NCBI GenBank assembly: GCA_003486665.1
Contig: DNGF01000101.1
Span: forward strand, 12,735 to 18,719
Length of the DNA: 5,985 nucleotides
Origin: Oscillospiraceae bacterium
GTDB lineage: Bacteria; Bacillota; Clostridia; Oscillospirales; Acutalibacteraceae
Direction of reading: 5' to 3'
The position numbers and the translations under genes are program-made. This document shows positions 5,105-5,985 of the stretch, piece by piece. Under the pieces are notes generated by a model. It did no database searches. It was not told where the DNA came from and saw only the letters and a program-made list of their open reading frames with translations. Position 1 is the first letter of the stretch; every line of letters starts with the position of its first letter.

Positions 5105-5899
5105 ATGATTTCAAATAAAGTTGCGGTAATCTCGGGTGCAGGCTCAGGAATAGGTCTTGCAACAGCTCGTATGCTTCGGGAAAAGGGCTACACGGTCTAC
5201 AATCTCAGCCGTCACCCTGCCGAAAACGAAAGAAATAAATTTATCTTCGCCGATGTTTCTGATTCGGCAACGGTAAAAGCCGCCGTTGAACAGGTCATAG
5301 CCGAAAGCGGAAGAATCGACCTGCTTGTAACCTCGGCAGGTATGGGTGTTTCGGGCGCGGTCGAATTCATTGAAGAGGAAGAGATGAAGCGTCAGTTTGA
5401 GGTCAACCTCTTCGGCACGATCAACACCGTCAAGGCGGTTCTTCCGCAAATGAGAAAGCAAAAGGGCGGTAAAATTATCTGCATAAGCTCCGTTGCCGCC
5501 GTTTATTCGATCCCGTTTCAGGCATATTATTCCGCTTCAAAGGCGGCGATAAATTCATTTGTTGATGCGCTGACCAATGAGGTCAAGTCATTCGAAATTG
5601 AGGTTGCTTCTGTCATGCCCGGAGATATTTCAACGGGATTCACTGCCGCAAGAAGCAAGACAAGCGCCGGTGACGATGTGTATTCCGGCGTAATCGGATC
5701 GGCGGTTTCGGCAATGGAAAAGGATGAAAAGAACGGAATGACTCCTGACTCGGTTGCCAAGCTTGTTGTCAAGCTTGCCGAAAAGAAGCACGTTGCTCCC
5801 CTTTACACCGCAGGACTGCAATATAAAACGCTTGTATTTCTTTCGCGAATATTTCCTCACAGGCTGGCAGTTAAAATTGTCGGCGGAATGTATAAATAA
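5105..5899 (+). CDS. Classical short-chain dehydrogenase/reductase (SDR family)
   Basis: A 264-residue NAD(P)-dependent oxidoreductase of the classical SDR family, probably cytoplasmic; the substrate cannot be told from the sequence. The cofactor-binding motif is GAGSGIG at 11-17, with Ser10 in place of the common Thr. TSAG at 76-79 stands for the usual NNAG. The catalytic tetrad is complete: Asn101 in VNLFG, Ser129 in ISSV, Tyr142 and Lys146 in YSASK. MPGDISTGF (171-179) is the post-catalytic loop in place of PG-x-[IV]-x-T. Arg36 right after the second strand (NLSRHP) suggests NADP(H) preference, an inference. The C-terminal 35 residues are hydrophobic and basic, as in SDRs related to membrane-associated retinol or steroid dehydrogenases. 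AGAGG lies 9 bases before the ATG, and a good promoter is upstream. It stands alone, divergent from the DUF1003 gene. Confidence 0.92.
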   Translation: MISNKVAVISGAGSGIGLATARMLREKGYTVYNLSRHPAENERNKFIFADVSDSATVKAAVEQVIAESGRIDLLVTSAGMGVSGAVEFIEEEEMKRQFEVNLFGTINTVKAVLPQMRKQKGGKIICISSVAAVYSIPFQAYYSASKAAINSFVDALTNEVKSFEIEVASVMPGDISTGFTAARSKTSAGDDVYSGVIGSAVSAMEKDEKNGMTPDSVAKLVVKLAEKKHVAPLYTAGLQYKTLVFLSRIFPHRLAVKIVGGMYK

Positions 5900-5910
5900 A
5901 GGTTAGAATA

Positions 5911-5985
5911 TCTTGGCGCCCCTGTAGGGTAGCGCAGTGTGTCGACACTGAAAGTCAGCCAACCTCTTGGCGCCCCTGTAGGGGA
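5911..5985. repeat. GC-rich palindromic repeat, two copies 54 bp apart, cut by window end
   Basis: TCTTGGCGCCCCTGTAGGG occurs at 5911-5929 and exactly again at 5965-5983. Each copy contains CCCCT-GT-AGGG, an inverted repeat able to form a short hairpin, next to a GGCGCC palindrome. The 35-base spacer carries a second perfect stem, CAGTGT (5935-5940) with ACACTG, closed by GTCG. It begins 11 bases after the SDR stop. This resembles the dispersed 'CCCCTGTAGGGGAGC' intergenic repeats I associate with gut Oscillospiraceae, and it may act as a REP-like or small mobile element. The second copy probably continues beyond the window. Confidence 0.7.

Noticed and set aside
5144..5860. Minus-strand frames inside the SDR gene
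   Set aside because: They are shadows of the SDR gene, which has a complete catalytic tetrad, promoter and ribosome binding site on the plus strand.
5911..5985. CRISPR array at the right edge
   Set aside because: Only two copies are seen. The 19-base repeat with nested palindromes and a self-complementary 35-base spacer fits a REP-like element better, and no cas gene is in view.

Overview
The window looks like chromosome of a gut-type anaerobic Firmicute of the class Clostridia, probably Oscillospiraceae/Ruminococcaceae-like. This is an inference from moderate GC, strong AGGAGG-type ribosome binding sites, sigma-A-like promoters, Firmicute-type families (433-residue pyrimidine-nucleoside phosphorylase, DUF1003, DUF4186, D-lactate dehydrogenase) and a GC-rich 'CCCCTGTAGGGG' intergenic repeat at the right edge. 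Most genes are ordinary housekeeping or metabolic genes. No phage, CRISPR, rRNA or tRNA gene is visible.

Layout. (1) Positions 1-1004, plus strand: the C-terminal two thirds of a TrkH/KtrB-type potassium transporter, whose start lies outside the window, followed by a clear intrinsic terminator (1044-1080). (2) Positions 1081-1320: an intergenic stretch with a large 13-bp-stem hairpin that can terminate from both sides (1132-1198) and a coding-like but start-less reading frame (1226-1360) overlapping the end of the next gene. (3) Positions 1321-1680, minus strand: a small gene for an 82-residue, single-membrane-segment, very basic protein. It has its own near-consensus promoter and a sequence matching the Gram-positive LexA/DinR SOS box just downstream of the -10. 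(4) Positions 1704-4975, minus strand: a compact gene run in transcription order DUF1003 membrane protein, DUF4186 protein, pyrimidine-nucleoside phosphorylase (pdp), D-lactate dehydrogenase (ldhA), with gaps of 3, 48 and 44 bases. (5) Positions 4976-5104: a divergent promoter region. (6) Positions 5105-5899, plus strand: a classical short-chain dehydrogenase/reductase. (7) Positions 5900-5985: two copies of a GC-rich palindromic repeat, cut by the window end.

How the genes may work together. Pdp releases (deoxy)ribose-1-phosphate from pyrimidine nucleosides, which can feed central carbon metabolism. LdhA disposes of pyruvate and NADH as D-lactate. Co-transcription would therefore make sense for nucleoside fermentation, but this is inferred from spacing only. 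The most interesting item is the small minus-strand gene. Its operator suggests DNA-damage induction, and small SOS-induced membrane proteins in other bacteria (YneA, SosA, SidA, DidA, TisB) arrest division or depolarise the membrane. The present protein is not recognisably homologous to any of them.
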